A DNA stretch of 64,000 nt from Diplonema papillatum (GCA_030068145.1 JAPJBO010000762.1:46555-110554), one strand, 5' to 3'; numbered from the stretch's first letter, positions 7,458 through 17,555 are shown. Numbers and translations: made by a program. The notes: a model not told the origin generated them from the sequence alone.

Positions 7458-10178
7458 TCAACATTGGGAAACAATCTTCTCCCACGCGCACTTTGCACGT
7501 TTGCGTTTCCTCTCGGCTATATTTTCGCGGTTTTCGCCCCCAAAGATGTCACCGTAAAGGAGGCGGTGGTTGAGCCGAAGCTGAAGAGAATCGTCCACTG
7601 TTTTGGCTTTCATCTGGCTTTTGTGCTTAGTCAGTATTTTTGCCAGGGCGGAAAAATGCCTTTCCACTGCAGCTTCGGATACAGAGGACTCAGCAAGGGA
7701 GAGAGCAAATTGACTGAGAATGCACATATCAGAGGCTCGAGCTTTCCAAAAAGCCTTAAAGTCAAACCCTTCTCCCGGCTCGTTCCACACGCCAAGACCT
7801 TTGAAAGATCCGTACTCTTCCTTGTACCCGTGGAGATTCCTGTCGCTGCAGTACTTTTCAAGATAACAAAATAAGAGGTTTTCGTGGGATCCATTACTTT
7901 TTTCTGTGTGCGGCTTTGTGGGATCGAGGGCATGGAAGACCTTCAGGGCGGCGAACCCGTAGTTTCGCTTCTCCCGCTTCTTGAAACAGGCAAACGCATG
8001 TGTAAGAGCTTGCTGTCGCCACTTACCGTTTGCAGTCGAGTACCGCCCCTGCAGTCTGACAAGTTCGGCTTTCAGTGTGGACAGAATACTGTGGAGGTCA
8101 GTGAGGCCTACTTTATCTTGCTGGAGTTTGTCTGTAGCAAGCGCGATCGGTGTCGTCACTTCGACCAGGAATCTGAGCCGCGATATATGCGCTTTTGTTA
8201 AGCCCAGATGCGCGTGAAGCTCGCAGATGGCCACCGCCGTGTCCACGAGAGAATTCCACCGTACTGACGTGGGAAATGGCACTCCCTTGGGCGACTTCAC
8301 ACCAGCCTTCTCCTGGCGCTCAAGGAGCACTGCTTTCTCGCGAGGCGAGTTGGCAACAGTAGCTGTATCCAAAATCAACTTTTTGAGGGTTGCAAAGTTT
8401 GGGTCGGCGAACACATCTTTTAGCAGCAACTGCATGCTGTGTGCTGCGCAACGAAAGGCAAAAAAACCACGACCATTACAATGTTCGAGTACTTCGTCCA
8501 CAAGGCACTCGCTCGATGCTGCTTCTTCTATCGGAGTTGCAGAATCTTCTGACTCTGAATCTGAGTCTGAGACGGATTCTGACTCAGAGTCTGAGCTTTC
8601 GCCATCTTTCTCGACTTCCAACTCTGGGAACCCCTGAAGATCCCTGAGAGCTTTCTGCATGCTGTTCGCATTATCTGCAACAACAGCAAAAACACGAATC
8701 TGCTCACTCTCCAAGTTGGAAATGACCTCGTCGACTACTTTACTCAACGTTTGAGCTTTTTGCCCCTGGATCTGGCGAACACACAAAAAGAAAACATCGC
8801 TTTTGCATTTTATAGCAAAGCCAAAAAACTGCCTCCGGTTTCGAGTTGCAACGTCTATCATGAGACAGCAATTCTGAAACCGGAGGGCCTCGATCATTTT
8901 GACCCTGCACCGACCGGCAAGCTCAGCCGTTTTTGCACTGCATTGCTTTGGCCCAAAGTTACGGCCGATTAGCTCGTCGGAAAGCGTGCTCCGATGCAAC
9001 TTGCTGCCCAGCAGACGAAACGGTTGACCGGTTATCGCGAAGTCGAGGGCGATCCGTTCTTCGATCGCTATCCGGCGGATGGCGTTATTTGGCAGGACCC
9101 TGACGCTCTTCTTCTGGGAAGCTGCTACGACCACAGCTGCTTCTTGTTTCGCCTTGTAAGCTGACCCGGAGTGGAGTCGTCCCCAATGCTTCTTTACCAC
9201 GGACGTTTTTGGCATCAACCACGTTTCCTTCGGGCAGTAGTTGCACAAGACCCTGTCGTTGTTTTTGCCTTCTAGAACCACCTTCCCGCAGACCGTCGTG
9301 CCTCGCTCCCCTCCCATGAGTTGGGTCATGAGAAGAGCGGCCTCTTCGGTACTGTTTTCAACCAATCCTTTTGTGGCTTTTTCTTCGTTGGAGTTGGCAG
9401 CGTTGTCGGAAGCTGCGGTGGGTGAGTTCGCAGCGTTAGATGTCTGTGGAGAAGGCGGGTGCTGGCGAGTTGGAGTACGAGGGGGCGAAGGCGCCACTGT
9501 TGCTGTCGTTGGCCCTGTCGTTGGCCCGGCTGCAGGTGGTGCGACGATGCGATCGTTCAGCATGGTTTTCATTTCTTGCAGCAAGTTCGCTGCCAAGAAG
9601 GTGAAATTCGTCGAGAGTTCCGCCTGCAGCTCCTTTTTCGTGACGAAGCTTGCTGCCTCGTTGGCGACGGCACTGTCGGCCGCCTCTGCACCTTCATCGG
9701 CGAGCGACATGCGCACAGCAAGTGCGAGCTCTGCATTCGAGTCTTCATCGTCCGAGAACATGCTCGCGTCTTCATCCAGCTCTTGCGGGGGTTGCGTCTC
9801 GGTAACGAAAGTTGGGAGGTCCTCGCTACCTGCAACATGTCCCATTGACAGAAGCAAGGTGTGGCATTCGTGGCAGCAGTCGTAGTCAGTGTGTGTGTTG
9901 CGTCCCTGGGCCACTACGCCACATTCCGGATTGAAGCAGTGGTAGCGCTTCCCGCCTGTGAATTCCTTCTTGCAGACGTCGCAATCCCACACCGCCGTTC
10001 TGCGTTTTTTTCCACGGATCGCCACAGTGAAGTCGCTTGCGACAAGACGGAGCGGCGTCCAACATGTGCAGCAAAGAGCGCGTCGATCGCTGTCTGGCTT
10101 CGGCTCTGCCAGAGCCTCTGGGTTCGCGGTTGCATCCGTCGGTGCACTTTCTCTGCTCCGCTTGGTCGGTACTCCCAT
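7458..10178 (-). CDS. hAT-family transposase with N-terminal zinc-ribbon and BED-type finger
   Basis: Single intact 906-residue frame from ATG at 10178. Residues about 35-110 carry Cys/His pairs (CCTC; CDVC; HCFNPEC; CCHECH) like a treble-clef or ZZ/DC1-type domain. After an acidic, Pro/Thr-rich linker comes a BED-like finger near 305-345 (CNYC ... KKHWGRLH). The RNase H-like catalytic region has hAT signatures, including CAAHSMQLLLKD and SVRWNS. The C-terminal dimerisation segment (SSVSEAAVERHFSALAKI) is a hallmark of hAT transposases, nuclear cut-and-paste enzymes. Upstream of the ATG, in sense, TTTGCATTTTAG resembles a splice acceptor, so a 5' exon may exist. No breaks are seen. Terminal inverted repeats and an 8-bp duplication were not identified, so the element's limits are unknown. 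Confidence 0.88.
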   Translation of the reverse strand: MGVPTKRSRESAPTDATANPEALAEPKPDSDRRALCCTCWTPLRLVASDFTVAIRGKKRRTAVWDCDVCKKEFTGGKRYHCFNPECGVVAQGRNTHTDYDCCHECHTLLLSMGHVAGSEDLPTFVTETQPPQELDEDASMFSDDEDSNAELALAVRMSLADEGAEAADSAVANEAASFVTKKELQAELSTNFTFLAANLLQEMKTMLNDRIVAPPAAGPTTGPTTATVAPSPPRTPTRQHPPSPQTSNAANSPTAASDNAANSNEEKATKGLVENSTEEAALLMTQLMGGERGTTVCGKVVLEGKNNDRVLCNYCPKETWLMPKTSVVKKHWGRLHSGSAYKAKQEAAVVVAASQKKSVRVLPNNAIRRIAIEERIALDFAITGQPFRLLGSKLHRSTLSDELIGRNFGPKQCSAKTAELAGRCRVKMIEALRFQNCCLMIDVATRNRRQFFGFAIKCKSDVFFLCVRQIQGQKAQTLSKVVDEVISNLESEQIRVFAVVADNANSMQKALRDLQGFPELEVEKDGESSDSESESVSDSDSESEDSATPIEEAASSECLVDEVLEHCNGRGFFAFRCAAHSMQLLLKDVFADPNFATLKKLILDTATVANSPREKAVLLERQEKAGVKSPKGVPFPTSVRWNSLVDTAVAICELHAHLGLTKAHISRLRFLVEVTTPIALATDKLQQDKVGLTDLHSILSTLKAELVRLQGRYSTANGKWRQQALTHAFACFKKREKRNYGFAALKVFHALDPTKPHTEKSNGSHENLLFCYLEKYCSDRNLHGYKEEYGSFKGLGVWNEPGEGFDFKAFWKARASDMCILSQFALSLAESSVSEAAVERHFSALAKILTKHKSQMKAKTVDDSLQLRLNHRLLYGDIFGGENRENIAERKRKRAKCAWEKIVSQC

Positions 10179-10221
10179 ATTTCAGTTTTCTAAAATGCAA
10201 AGGGGGAGAGGATTTTTACTA

Positions 10222-12662
10222 AACCCCCCTCTCGCATATAATTTACATTTTTGGGGTCCAAAAAATGTAAATTATATACGGTATGTAAATTATACACGAG
10301 TTTGGGCCCCTATGTAAATAATACGCGAGATTCACTTCGTGGTGTATATAATTTACATTACGAGGCGCTTACACAGACCCCTTACAGGGCTAGAACACCG
10401 CACAAAGGGGCGGGGATGGCTGAACTAAAGGCACTGCAGACAGCAGCCTTGGAGGAGCTGCGTCTCCAAAATGAGGCAAGCGAGTTCGTTGTTGTCGGGT
10501 CCGAAAGTGGAAGCGAGTTCTCCGAGCTTGAAGACGATCCCGGGGCTGTAAGCACAGACGGGGGCTCCGACGGTGACGTGGCTTCGTTCGCCGGCGGAGA
10601 CGACGACGGCACAGACGAGGAAGGTGAAGGCAAGGAAGACGAAGATGGGAATAAAGCTGAGGAGAGCGACTCTGGTGATGGGGACCCGGAGGAAGAGGGT
10701 GGTGCACCGCCTGCTGCAAAGAAGGTGAAGCTGGAACGTGGGGTTGCTAAGAGGGCGAACAGGAGAACAACATGCCTCGAGTCCAAGGGCAAGATTGTCC
10801 GGAAGTTCGACGAACTGGTGGTCGCAGTGGCGGAGAGGGAGGCGGCAAAGCCAGAGGCAACAAGGAAGAACCCGAATTCGCAGAGTCGTGAGGTGATGAG
10901 CTCGCTGCGGAGTTGGGCAAAGGAAAACGTGGACAACGGTGCCACAACCATCCACAACCGCAGCCAGGTTGAAAGCTTCCGGAAGGCTGTGACATCGTCC
11001 AGGGGTAGCGGCTCTCTACGCGTGAAGCGCAGAATGAGGCACAGGAAGACGCTCTTCCCGCTTGTTGAGGCATGCCTGAAGGTGTTTGTCGTAGAGAAGC
11101 GCAAAGACAATCGGAAAGTGACACTGCAGACGTTGAAGACGCAAGCGGAGGCTCTCCTCCAGGACGATGAGGTGTCTGCCCTCTGCAGGAACGTGAGGAG
11201 TGTCTCCACAACGTACCTGCGAAACTTCCTGAGCAGGAACCGCTTTCGAGTCAAAGTGGTGCAGAAGCAGACCCCCTTTACGCGGGATGACATCTGTGCG
11301 AAAGCACAGGTGTTCCACACACACCTCCACCACGTTCTCCCCCATGTCGACGGTGTCCTCAACATGGACGAAGTCCCGTGCTCCCTTTCGGGTAGCATGG
11401 GGAAAATCAAAACCGTCGCCGCCATTGGCGACAAGGATGTTCGTGTCAACCACGATGCCAATGCCAGCAAGAGGTCCGCAACGCTCCTTGCCTTTGCAGC
11501 AACAAAAAAAGGTGGCCCTGACTTTTCCCCATTCCACGTCCCACCCATTCTCATGCTCAAGGGCCAACCTCGCCGCGACTCCATTAAGCAGGAGAAGTAC
11601 GACACCCGGGTCAAGGTCATTTGGACCCCGAAGGGCGTGGTGAACAGCGAGACAATGGTAAACCACGTCGTGCCTCACGTGAAGAAATGGTGTGAAAAGG
11701 CAGGTTGCGCGACTACATTGGTAATCCTGGATTGCGCAACGTCCCACCTCACCTCTGCTTCTCTCACCTCCTTTTTCAGCAGCCGTCTACCCGTTGCAGT
11801 CATACCGGCAGGAATGACGAGCTGGCTGCAATGGGTAGACGTGTTCTTTGCAGCGTCTTACCGCTCCCGTCATGCAAAGGCGTTTGAAGAACACAGCGAA
11901 AAGAAGCTCACCGCCAAGCAAAAAAGAAGCCTGCTTGCAAAGTTGGTAGCTGAGGCCACACTTAATGCCACAACAGGAGTGACTCAGGCTTTTGACCGCT
12001 TGGGATACCACGGCCCAACGCACCCTGAAACACGTATCAGAGGTATTGATCCCGGTTACACCTTCGTTGCCCCGCCCCCAGCTGACACGGAAGACCACAA
12101 GGAGAGACTGGAAAAGAAAATCAAGGAAGCGGAAGAAAAGGGCCGGCAAATGGCTGCCGCTTCCGCTCGGGATGCGCCCAAGGGCAAACACAAAAAGCCG
12201 CTTCCCCCAGGGGTGCAGAAGATCACAATGTTTACCCAGGTGAAAACAGAGGTGAAAGCAGAGGCTTCACAGCCCAACCCCGGCTCACAACAGTAGCAGC
12301 CTTTTTCCTTTCAAGACTTTGGAGCCGTCCTTCTTCTATTTTTAAAAAGCGAGAACATCATCATCACCCCTCGTTTTTGAGTCAGCAATGGAAAGTCTTT
12401 CTGCAGTGTTCCCCCCTTTGTTCTGACTTCACTCCGATGCGCATCTTAGAGAGACGTGGAGCTGAAACACGAAGGCACAGCTGCCACACCTGCTGACCTT
12501 CCCTGGTACACTTGAGCATGGCTTGTTTGTCCCGGGGAAAAATGAAAAAACCGCATGTAAATTATAGAAAAATGTAAATTATATGCGAGTTTGGCGTAAA
12601 ATGTAAATTATATACGGTATGTAAATTATATGCGGATGTAAATTATATGCAGGGGGGGGGTT
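10222..12662 (+). mobile_element. Complete pogo/Tc1-mariner transposon with TA target duplication
   Basis: The left end AACCCCCCTCTCGCATATAA and the right end (reverse complement AACCCCCCCCCTGCATATAA) are inverted repeats flanked by TA at 10220-10221 and 12663-12664. Length 2441 bp. Subterminal copies of TGTAAATTATATRCG occur several times at both ends (10240-10360 and 12553-12650). It carries one intact DDE transposase. Terminal symmetry plus an open gene suggest a recent insertion. Confidence 0.9.
10416..12296 (+). CDS. pogo-type DDE transposase (CENP-B-like)
   Basis: 626 residues from the first in-frame ATG at 10416; the frame is open further 5' but without an ATG. The N-terminal third is acidic and Ser-rich, ending in a basic KKVKLERG cluster, a likely nuclear localisation signal. 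A helix-turn-helix region follows (about 220-330), ending YLRNFLSRNRFRVKVV, as in CENP-B/pogo DNA-binding domains. The DDE superfamily core has Asp in NMDEVPCSL, Asp in LVILDCATSH, and a third Asp in WLQWVDVFF, matching the family spacing. It acts in the nucleus, excising and inserting at TA dinucleotides, and it lies in an element with fitting ends. No frameshift or stop is seen. Confidence 0.88.
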   Translation: MAELKALQTAALEELRLQNEASEFVVVGSESGSEFSELEDDPGAVSTDGGSDGDVASFAGGDDDGTDEEGEGKEDEDGNKAEESDSGDGDPEEEGGAPPAAKKVKLERGVAKRANRRTTCLESKGKIVRKFDELVVAVAEREAAKPEATRKNPNSQSREVMSSLRSWAKENVDNGATTIHNRSQVESFRKAVTSSRGSGSLRVKRRMRHRKTLFPLVEACLKVFVVEKRKDNRKVTLQTLKTQAEALLQDDEVSALCRNVRSVSTTYLRNFLSRNRFRVKVVQKQTPFTRDDICAKAQVFHTHLHHVLPHVDGVLNMDEVPCSLSGSMGKIKTVAAIGDKDVRVNHDANASKRSATLLAFAATKKGGPDFSPFHVPPILMLKGQPRRDSIKQEKYDTRVKVIWTPKGVVNSETMVNHVVPHVKKWCEKAGCATTLVILDCATSHLTSASLTSFFSSRLPVAVIPAGMTSWLQWVDVFFAASYRSRHAKAFEEHSEKKLTAKQKRSLLAKLVAEATLNATTGVTQAFDRLGYHGPTHPETRIRGIDPGYTFVAPPPADTEDHKERLEKKIKEAEEKGRQMAAASARDAPKGKHKKPLPPGVQKITMFTQVKTEVKAEASQPNPGSQQ

Positions 12663-12692
12663 TATTTATAGCGGACTTTTTTCCCACGAAAA

Positions 12693-13366
12693 TGGGGGGG
12701 GGGGGCAGGGGTACCTGTAACTCGGGGCCCGGGCCCTGGAAAATTTTCCAGGGTTTTGGCCCTGAACGATTACCAAAGGAAAAACTCTCTGGTGCGAGAT
12801 GCAATTCGTTTACAATTCCATTCCAGGGCCCCAGACTGTCCTTGAGCTCAACGGATTCAAAAGCGTTCAAAAACGTCCTCGGAATGTATTTTTCGACACA
12901 GCCACGAAACCTGAAGGAGGTTTTCAGGTTCTGGCAGGTCTAGCTGGCTGTCTAAAGGGTACCACGGCTCAGTCACCCAAGGTCACAGGTGGCAAGGTGG
13001 GTGTTGAAAAAAAAAATTTTTTTTTTGGGCCGGAATCCCTAAAAACTCGCATTTCGGAAAGTTTTTGTCCCACATTTTTCCCAGGGCATTTTGACCATTT
13101 CACCTTAGAGCCTCCGCCCGCTCAGCCCCTATGGTAAATGCACGACTGTGAGCTTTTTTTATCAAATTTTATCAAGTTTATTTCTTGATTTTTTCTCGTC
13201 TTGCTCTCCGCTTGTTGTGGAAGCTGCAATATTGACGATTCCATCCTTGGATGGCGTGATTACCGTGGGCCTGGACCCTATCTGGACCCTAGCGCTAACC
13301 CGGGGCCCGGGGCCCGGGGCCCGGGCCCCGGAGACCCTGGATTTACAGGTACCCTTGGGGGGGGGT
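12693..13366. mobile_element. Possible small inverted-repeat element (GGTACCTGTAA ends)
   Basis: AGGGGTACCTGTAA at 12707-12720 and its inverted partner (TTACAGGTACCCTT) at 13343-13356 face each other. Both are followed inward by GGGGCCCGGGCCC-type palindromes and flanked outward by long G runs. The interior has A/T homopolymer blocks near 13010-13026. No gene is visible inside. Confidence 0.5.
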
Positions 13367-14170
13367 CGTTGTATAATGGTTTAGCTTGAAGGGTGTTGGA
13401 AAGGTTGAAAAAGGTTTTGGGGGTCACCGTCGGTTTGTGTTTTTATTTTTTTCTGTATATTTTTTTTGGGGGGTAATTATTTTTTCGGGGGTTCGCGTAA
13501 CCCTTCTTTTCCGGAAGATAACGTTATCTTTTCTTTTCTCTCTGGCGCTCTTTTTCTCTCTATCTCTCTCTTTGGCTAGCAAAGCGACTATTGCGACCGA
13601 CACCACGACCACACCCGTAATGAATGTGATCAAGGGCCCCCCACGTTCTACATGTTGAGCAGGGGTTGCCATGTAGCCCGTACCGGTCTAAGCCTTCATT
13701 GCAGCTTCCATAAGCACCCCCGTTGGGACGGGTCCGACGGTCCGTTAGTCATCAGCGACATCGGGCGGGAAAAAGTAAATAAAAAGAAAGGGGAAAAATG
13801 GGGGTGTGGGTGGATAAGCTCGTGGTAGGTTGTTCGGAAATAAGTACAACCTAAAACCTTGGGGGGGGGGGGGGAGGGACCTACCCACCCCAGGCCCTAA
13901 AAACGTCTCTGTACGCTGGTTGACAGCTGCACCATCAACACAGCGTGTCCGACTCGTCGATACCGGCTCCTGATGACTCGCGGCGGCACCTGCCGAGCTG
14001 CCATCAACGCACTTTCCAAAAAATTCCAAATCCTCGAAATTTCGGCTATTTGTACATAACCATTCATCAAAGAATTCCTGAGTCCAAAAACTGTTTTCCA
14101 GGCAAGTCTCCTGGGAAACCGACTTAGAGATTTTCGGACAACTTGCACCAAGAGAATCTTGGTGCAAGTT
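13367..14170. other. No gene recognised
   Basis: Pyrimidine-rich stretches (13440-13575) and a G13 run at 13861-13873. Open frames are short and without motifs. It ends at the first unit of the 31-bp satellite. Confidence 0.5.
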
Positions 14171-14440
14171 CCGAGCTAGCGGACGGTGGCGGACGGAGTA
14201 TCCGAGCTAGCGGACGGTAGCGGACGGAGTATCCGAGCTAGCGGACGGTAGCGGACGGAGTATCCGAGCTAGCGGACGGTAGCGGACGGAGTATCCGAGC
14301 TAGCGGACGGTGGCGGACGGAGTATCCGAGCTAGCGGACGGTGGCGGACGGAGTATCCGAGCTAGCGGACGGTGGCGGACGGAGTATCCGAGCTAGCGGA
14401 CGGTGGCGGACGGAGTATCCGAGCTAGCGGACGGCGGCGG
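14171..14440. repeat. 31-bp satellite array, left part
   Basis: About 8.5 units of a 31-bp repeat (GCGGACGGTAGCGGACGGAG, then TATCCGAGCTA), with T/A variation in GGTGG versus GGTAG. It stops exactly at the end of YR retrotransposon 1 and resumes in phase at 18687. Confidence 0.97.
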
Positions 14441-14626
14441 AGTTTCTGCTCTTCGTATTGTCTGACGAGAACTGCCTAGAAGAGTTTCTGCTCTTCGTAT
14501 TGTCTGACGAGAACTGCCTAGGAGAAAGGGAGAAGTAAGAACACGTCTTTGTAACTGATAGCACTAGCGCAAGGGAATGTTGAGTGACTGCCTTAACCCG
14601 GGGAAACGAGCTTGGGCGAGGTCACC
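14441..14626 (-). repeat. B repeat of YR element 1
   Basis: 186 bp starting AGTTTCTGCTCTTCG (plus strand), with a tandem duplication of about 42 bp inside, ending GAGGTCACC. It matches B1 and B2 of elements 2 and 3. The stop codon of the RT gene lies in its last bases. Confidence 0.92.
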
Positions 14627-17555
14627 TTCCATCCACCACAACGCCAGTGAGAAACTGCCTCACCGCAAGTACAATTGAATCGAGCGCATCAGCGCCAATC
14701 ATGGTCAGCGGTACGCGTGACGGCAAGTCCGCAGGGTTGCCCTCACTCCTGACCCATCGTACAGAAACAGCGCAATTCAAGGAACGCACGCGTTCCAGTC
14801 CTTTAACTACCGCCTCGTTCAAGACGGCACTTTTCAAACAGGACCCCTTACGGGCCACTCCTTTCACAGTGGTATTATCAACCACAATGTCCACTCTCCC
14901 ACCTCTAATCGAGGGCGGCAGAGCCAAGACAACTAGCTTGAAGGCAATAGCCTCTAACTCGTTTATGTGCAACGAGCCCTCCGCAGAGTTCCATGACCCC
15001 CCCAACACGGTCACTTCCATTGTGCGCGAGTCAACAAGGACACCCCCCCAGCCTTTCTTACTCGCGTCCACGAAGGCCGTGATACGTGGGGACTGTTCGA
15101 GAGTGGGAACGGCCCTCGGCTTCAGCACCGAGTCAATCCACTCTTGGAGCGACAAACGAACACACGGAGAAACTTCAACTCTATCAGAGGGCAGCCGAGC
15201 CCCTCGGTTCAACGAGTTGGTTATGCGTCGAAAGAACTTCAACGCAAACCAAAACGAGCCCGGAAAAATGCCGGCGACCGCAGAGGCATGCAATAAACGG
15301 CCGCCGAGAGTCTCGAGCTCGCACGCCAGCACGGTGGGCGACGACTTCAGCGTGTAGCGCGCCTCCATCAGCTTTCTTCGCAACTTCCGTGAGACAGCCA
15401 CACGATGAGCAACGTGGTCCCAATCAACCCCGATGAACTCATACCGTGTGGCGGCAGTCTGCGAATCGGACGGCTTCCACGTCAGGCCGCACTCCTCCGC
15501 GGTCTGGTCCAGCCTCCGAGTCGCGAGCCGCACAGCCGGCTTCTTGCCCGCATACCGGATGTTGTCGATCCAAATGTCGACGATGACATCCCGTTCCGCA
15601 AACTCCGGACGCACGAAGTCCTCGTGTCCGCCGGCCACCGCTGCCAGTGTGTGCATTATCTCAGGTGCACACGAATGTCCCATGGGAAGCCGCAGAAGTT
15701 CCCACCAACCGCCATCGGAATCAGCGAAGCGGAAGAGGTGACGCGACTCCGGTGGAATCTCGATCGCGTAAAACCCGGTCTTGAAATCCCGGGTCGAACC
15801 GCACTCCTCACGGCTTGCTTCCAAGTACGCCGAAACGTGCCCGAGAGGCACATGCGCCTCGTACCCCCGCTCGTGAGCGGCCCGGTTCCCGTCCACTGTC
15901 CACAATATGAAGCGCTGTCGCAGCGCCCCGTCCTTCTCTTCCAAGACGGTAAAAGGGACCGAAGCGAACGGGCCAGGACCGGTCGAACGGCGGGCAATCC
16001 CGTTGTCGGCAAGCAAAGACGCATGTTCAGGACGAAGGGTTGAGGGTGAACCGATTGCCGTCTCGGTTTCAACACGAGGGAAGAACGTTGCTCGCCACGT
16101 GTCGTCAAAGCGACGGAGAGCCGCTTCGTTCATCCGCGCACGCAACTTGTCGACCGACATCGGCTTGATCGGCGCGACGTGCAGCGGCGAGGCACGCTCC
16201 TCCTTGCTACGCGGCAGACGCGTCGAACCGCCTCGCCGGGTGACGGAGTGGAAATGACCACTGCGGAGGTATCCCGTCACAAGTGCCTCGTCACCTTGCC
16301 GGTCTCGAGTGCCCTGGCAAGGTCCACGTCGCCCCCGGCGTACCGGAGTGTGGTCCTCGAAAGCGTCCCGGGACCGCCCTCCTCCTCGTGCTTCGTCAGC
16401 CGATCGATGAGGTGCGGCGACAGCTTGCCGCTGGTCACCAACGGCAAGAGGTGCTTCACTGCGCCGCGCTTGATCGAGTGCGCGGTGTACCCCTGCATTT
16501 GCACCGACTGACCCCACAGAGAGTCCAACGCCGACGTCGATAGCCTTGTCAGGGGTGCGAAGGGCGCGCATTTCTTGAACAACATGGCGATCTCCGTCGT
16601 CAACGGCCCCTGGATCACCGCGAACCGCGACGCCTTGAACGGATCGTGCGTCCGCCCCTTCGGCGTCTGGAACCAGTCCACGATCACCTCCTTCTGCGTC
16701 ACCAAGAGGAACTGGGCGAACGAAAGATCCGCCACCTCCGCCCAACGGGATGCCGTCTTCCACGCGACGAGGAGGGCAAGATGGACGGACGGCTGCTGCA
16801 GCCTGGCGTAGGACACGAGCTTCTCCTTCTCGAGCGGCGTCGCTTGGCTGTCCGGGATAGCTGCACCGCCACCGCGCAGGGCCTTGGCCAAAACTCTCAG
16901 GGGGTGATTCTCGAACCCCATCGCCCCAAACGAGGCCGAGAGGGCCTTGGTGTAGGCCAGCTGTCCCTGGGGCCGAATACCGGTCGCCGCCACAAAAAGA
17001 CACGCCGAGTCCGCGGTCATACCCAGTCCGCGTGCCGATGTCCATGCAAGCATCCGCCGCCACAAGTTCCGGCGCTCTTGCGTTGTCGATCGAGCCCACA
17101 TATCCGCCACAGCCGACGACATCCTCACGCGTGCCATTTCCAAAGAAACCGCACTCTCCTTGGTTTGACCTGTACGGCTCGTACCTCCAGACGTGATGAG
17201 GCGATACACTGCTCGGCCTATCTCCGACGAAGGGATCAGTTCCAACGGCGGCGTGCCGGAAGTCGACAGTAGGGAGGGGTTGGATCGGATGCGCTTGGGT
17301 GGTTGGGTCGGTGTTGGTCGACGCGTCGACGAATCTTTTGTGTGTGCCGACGGGGGACGAGGTTGCATTCGGCGCACTGCCACGACAGCCGGCGGGGGGC
17401 GAAGCCGGGGTCGATATACCATTAGGGGTGTTGGGGACGGTCGCGACGGGGCGCTTACTGCCCTTGGAGAGAACCTCATAAACGATTGGGGAGGTTCTGG
17501 GCAGGGCGGCTTTGGAACTGGCGTCATCAAAACGGGCCGGGGGTCGGCCAGTCAT
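14622..17555 (-). CDS. Reverse transcriptase-RNase H, YR element 1
   Basis: 977 residues from ATG at 17555, which overlaps the gag stop as ATGA. The first about 425 codons overlap the recombinase gene in another frame and look compositionally biased. RT follows: QRFILWT, the DFKTGFYAIEIP block, LPMGHSCAPE, and the catalytic VDIWIDNIRYAG, where the usual YxDD is WIDN. RNase H near the end has Asp (AFVDASKKGWGG), Glu (INELEA), Asp (VVDNTT) and WVRSEGNPADLPSR. The protein copies element RNA to DNA. It is intact and diverged from elements 2 and 3, mainly in the overlap region. Confidence 0.9.
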   Translation of the reverse strand: MTGRPPARFDDASSKAALPRTSPIVYEVLSKGSKRPVATVPNTPNGISTPASPPAGCRGSAPNATSSPVGTHKRFVDASTNTDPTTQAHPIQPLPTVDFRHAAVGTDPFVGDRPSSVSPHHVWRYEPYRSNQGECGFFGNGTREDVVGCGGYVGSIDNARAPELVAADACMDIGTRTGYDRGLGVSFCGGDRYSAPGTAGLHQGPLGLVWGDGVRESPPESFGQGPARWRCSYPGQPSDAAREGEARVLRQAAAAVRPSCPPRRVEDGIPLGGGGGSFVRPVPLGDAEGGDRGLVPDAEGADARSVQGVAVRGDPGAVDDGDRHVVQEMRALRTPDKAIDVGVGLSVGSVGANAGVHRALDQARRSEAPLAVGDQRQAVAAPHRSADEARGGGRSRDAFEDHTPVRRGRRGPCQGTRDRQGDEALVTGYLRSGHFHSVTRRGGSTRLPRSKEERASPLHVAPIKPMSVDKLRARMNEAALRRFDDTWRATFFPRVETETAIGSPSTLRPEHASLLADNGIARRSTGPGPFASVPFTVLEEKDGALRQRFILWTVDGNRAAHERGYEAHVPLGHVSAYLEASREECGSTRDFKTGFYAIEIPPESRHLFRFADSDGGWWELLRLPMGHSCAPEIMHTLAAVAGGHEDFVRPEFAERDVIVDIWIDNIRYAGKKPAVRLATRRLDQTAEECGLTWKPSDSQTAATRYEFIGVDWDHVAHRVAVSRKLRRKLMEARYTLKSSPTVLACELETLGGRLLHASAVAGIFPGSFWFALKFFRRITNSLNRGARLPSDRVEVSPCVRLSLQEWIDSVLKPRAVPTLEQSPRITAFVDASKKGWGGVLVDSRTMEVTVLGGSWNSAEGSLHINELEAIAFKLVVLALPPSIRGGRVDIVVDNTTVKGVARKGSCLKSAVLNEAVVKGLERVRSLNCAVSVRWVRSEGNPADLPSRVPLTMIGADALDSIVLAVRQFLTGVVVDGR
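16277..17527 (-). CDS. Tyrosine recombinase, YR element 1
   Basis: 416 residues from the first ATG (17527). The catalytic set of the tyrosine recombinase family is present: Arg in TASRW, Lys in TPKGR, His-x-x-Arg in AHSIKRGA, His in LTKHEE, and the nucleophile Tyr in TTLRYAGG. In DIRS-group retrotransposons this enzyme inserts a circular DNA intermediate without target duplication. The gene is nested completely within the 5' part of the RT frame, starting 28 nt downstream of the RT ATG, so expression probably needs leaky scanning or reinitiation. Confidence 0.9.
   Translation of the reverse strand: MTPVPKPPCPEPPQSFMRFSPRAVSAPSRPSPTPLMVYRPRLRPPPAVVAVRRMQPRPPSAHTKDSSTRRPTPTQPPKRIRSNPSLLSTSGTPPLELIPSSEIGRAVYRLITSGGTSRTGQTKESAVSLEMARVRMSSAVADMWARSTTQERRNLWRRMLAWTSARGLGMTADSACLFVAATGIRPQGQLAYTKALSASFGAMGFENHPLRVLAKALRGGGAAIPDSQATPLEKEKLVSYARLQQPSVHLALLVAWKTASRWAEVADLSFAQFLLVTQKEVIVDWFQTPKGRTHDPFKASRFAVIQGPLTTEIAMLFKKCAPFAPLTRLSTSALDSLWGQSVQMQGYTAHSIKRGAVKHLLPLVTSGKLSPHLIDRLTKHEEEGGPGTLSRTTLRYAGGDVDLARALETGKVTRHL

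Noticed and set aside
12643-12870. Small frames around the right end of the pogo element
   Set aside because: They span terminal repeats and homopolymers and have no protein features.
14171-14440. Possible CRISPR array (regular 31-bp repeats)
   Set aside because: Repeats are head to tail with no unique spacers; a minisatellite in a eukaryotic context.
14584-15357. Plus-strand frames of 257 codons repeated at 34862 and 51478
   Set aside because: They recur only because they lie opposite the RNase H region of the three YR elements; Ser/Thr-rich antisense translation without motifs.
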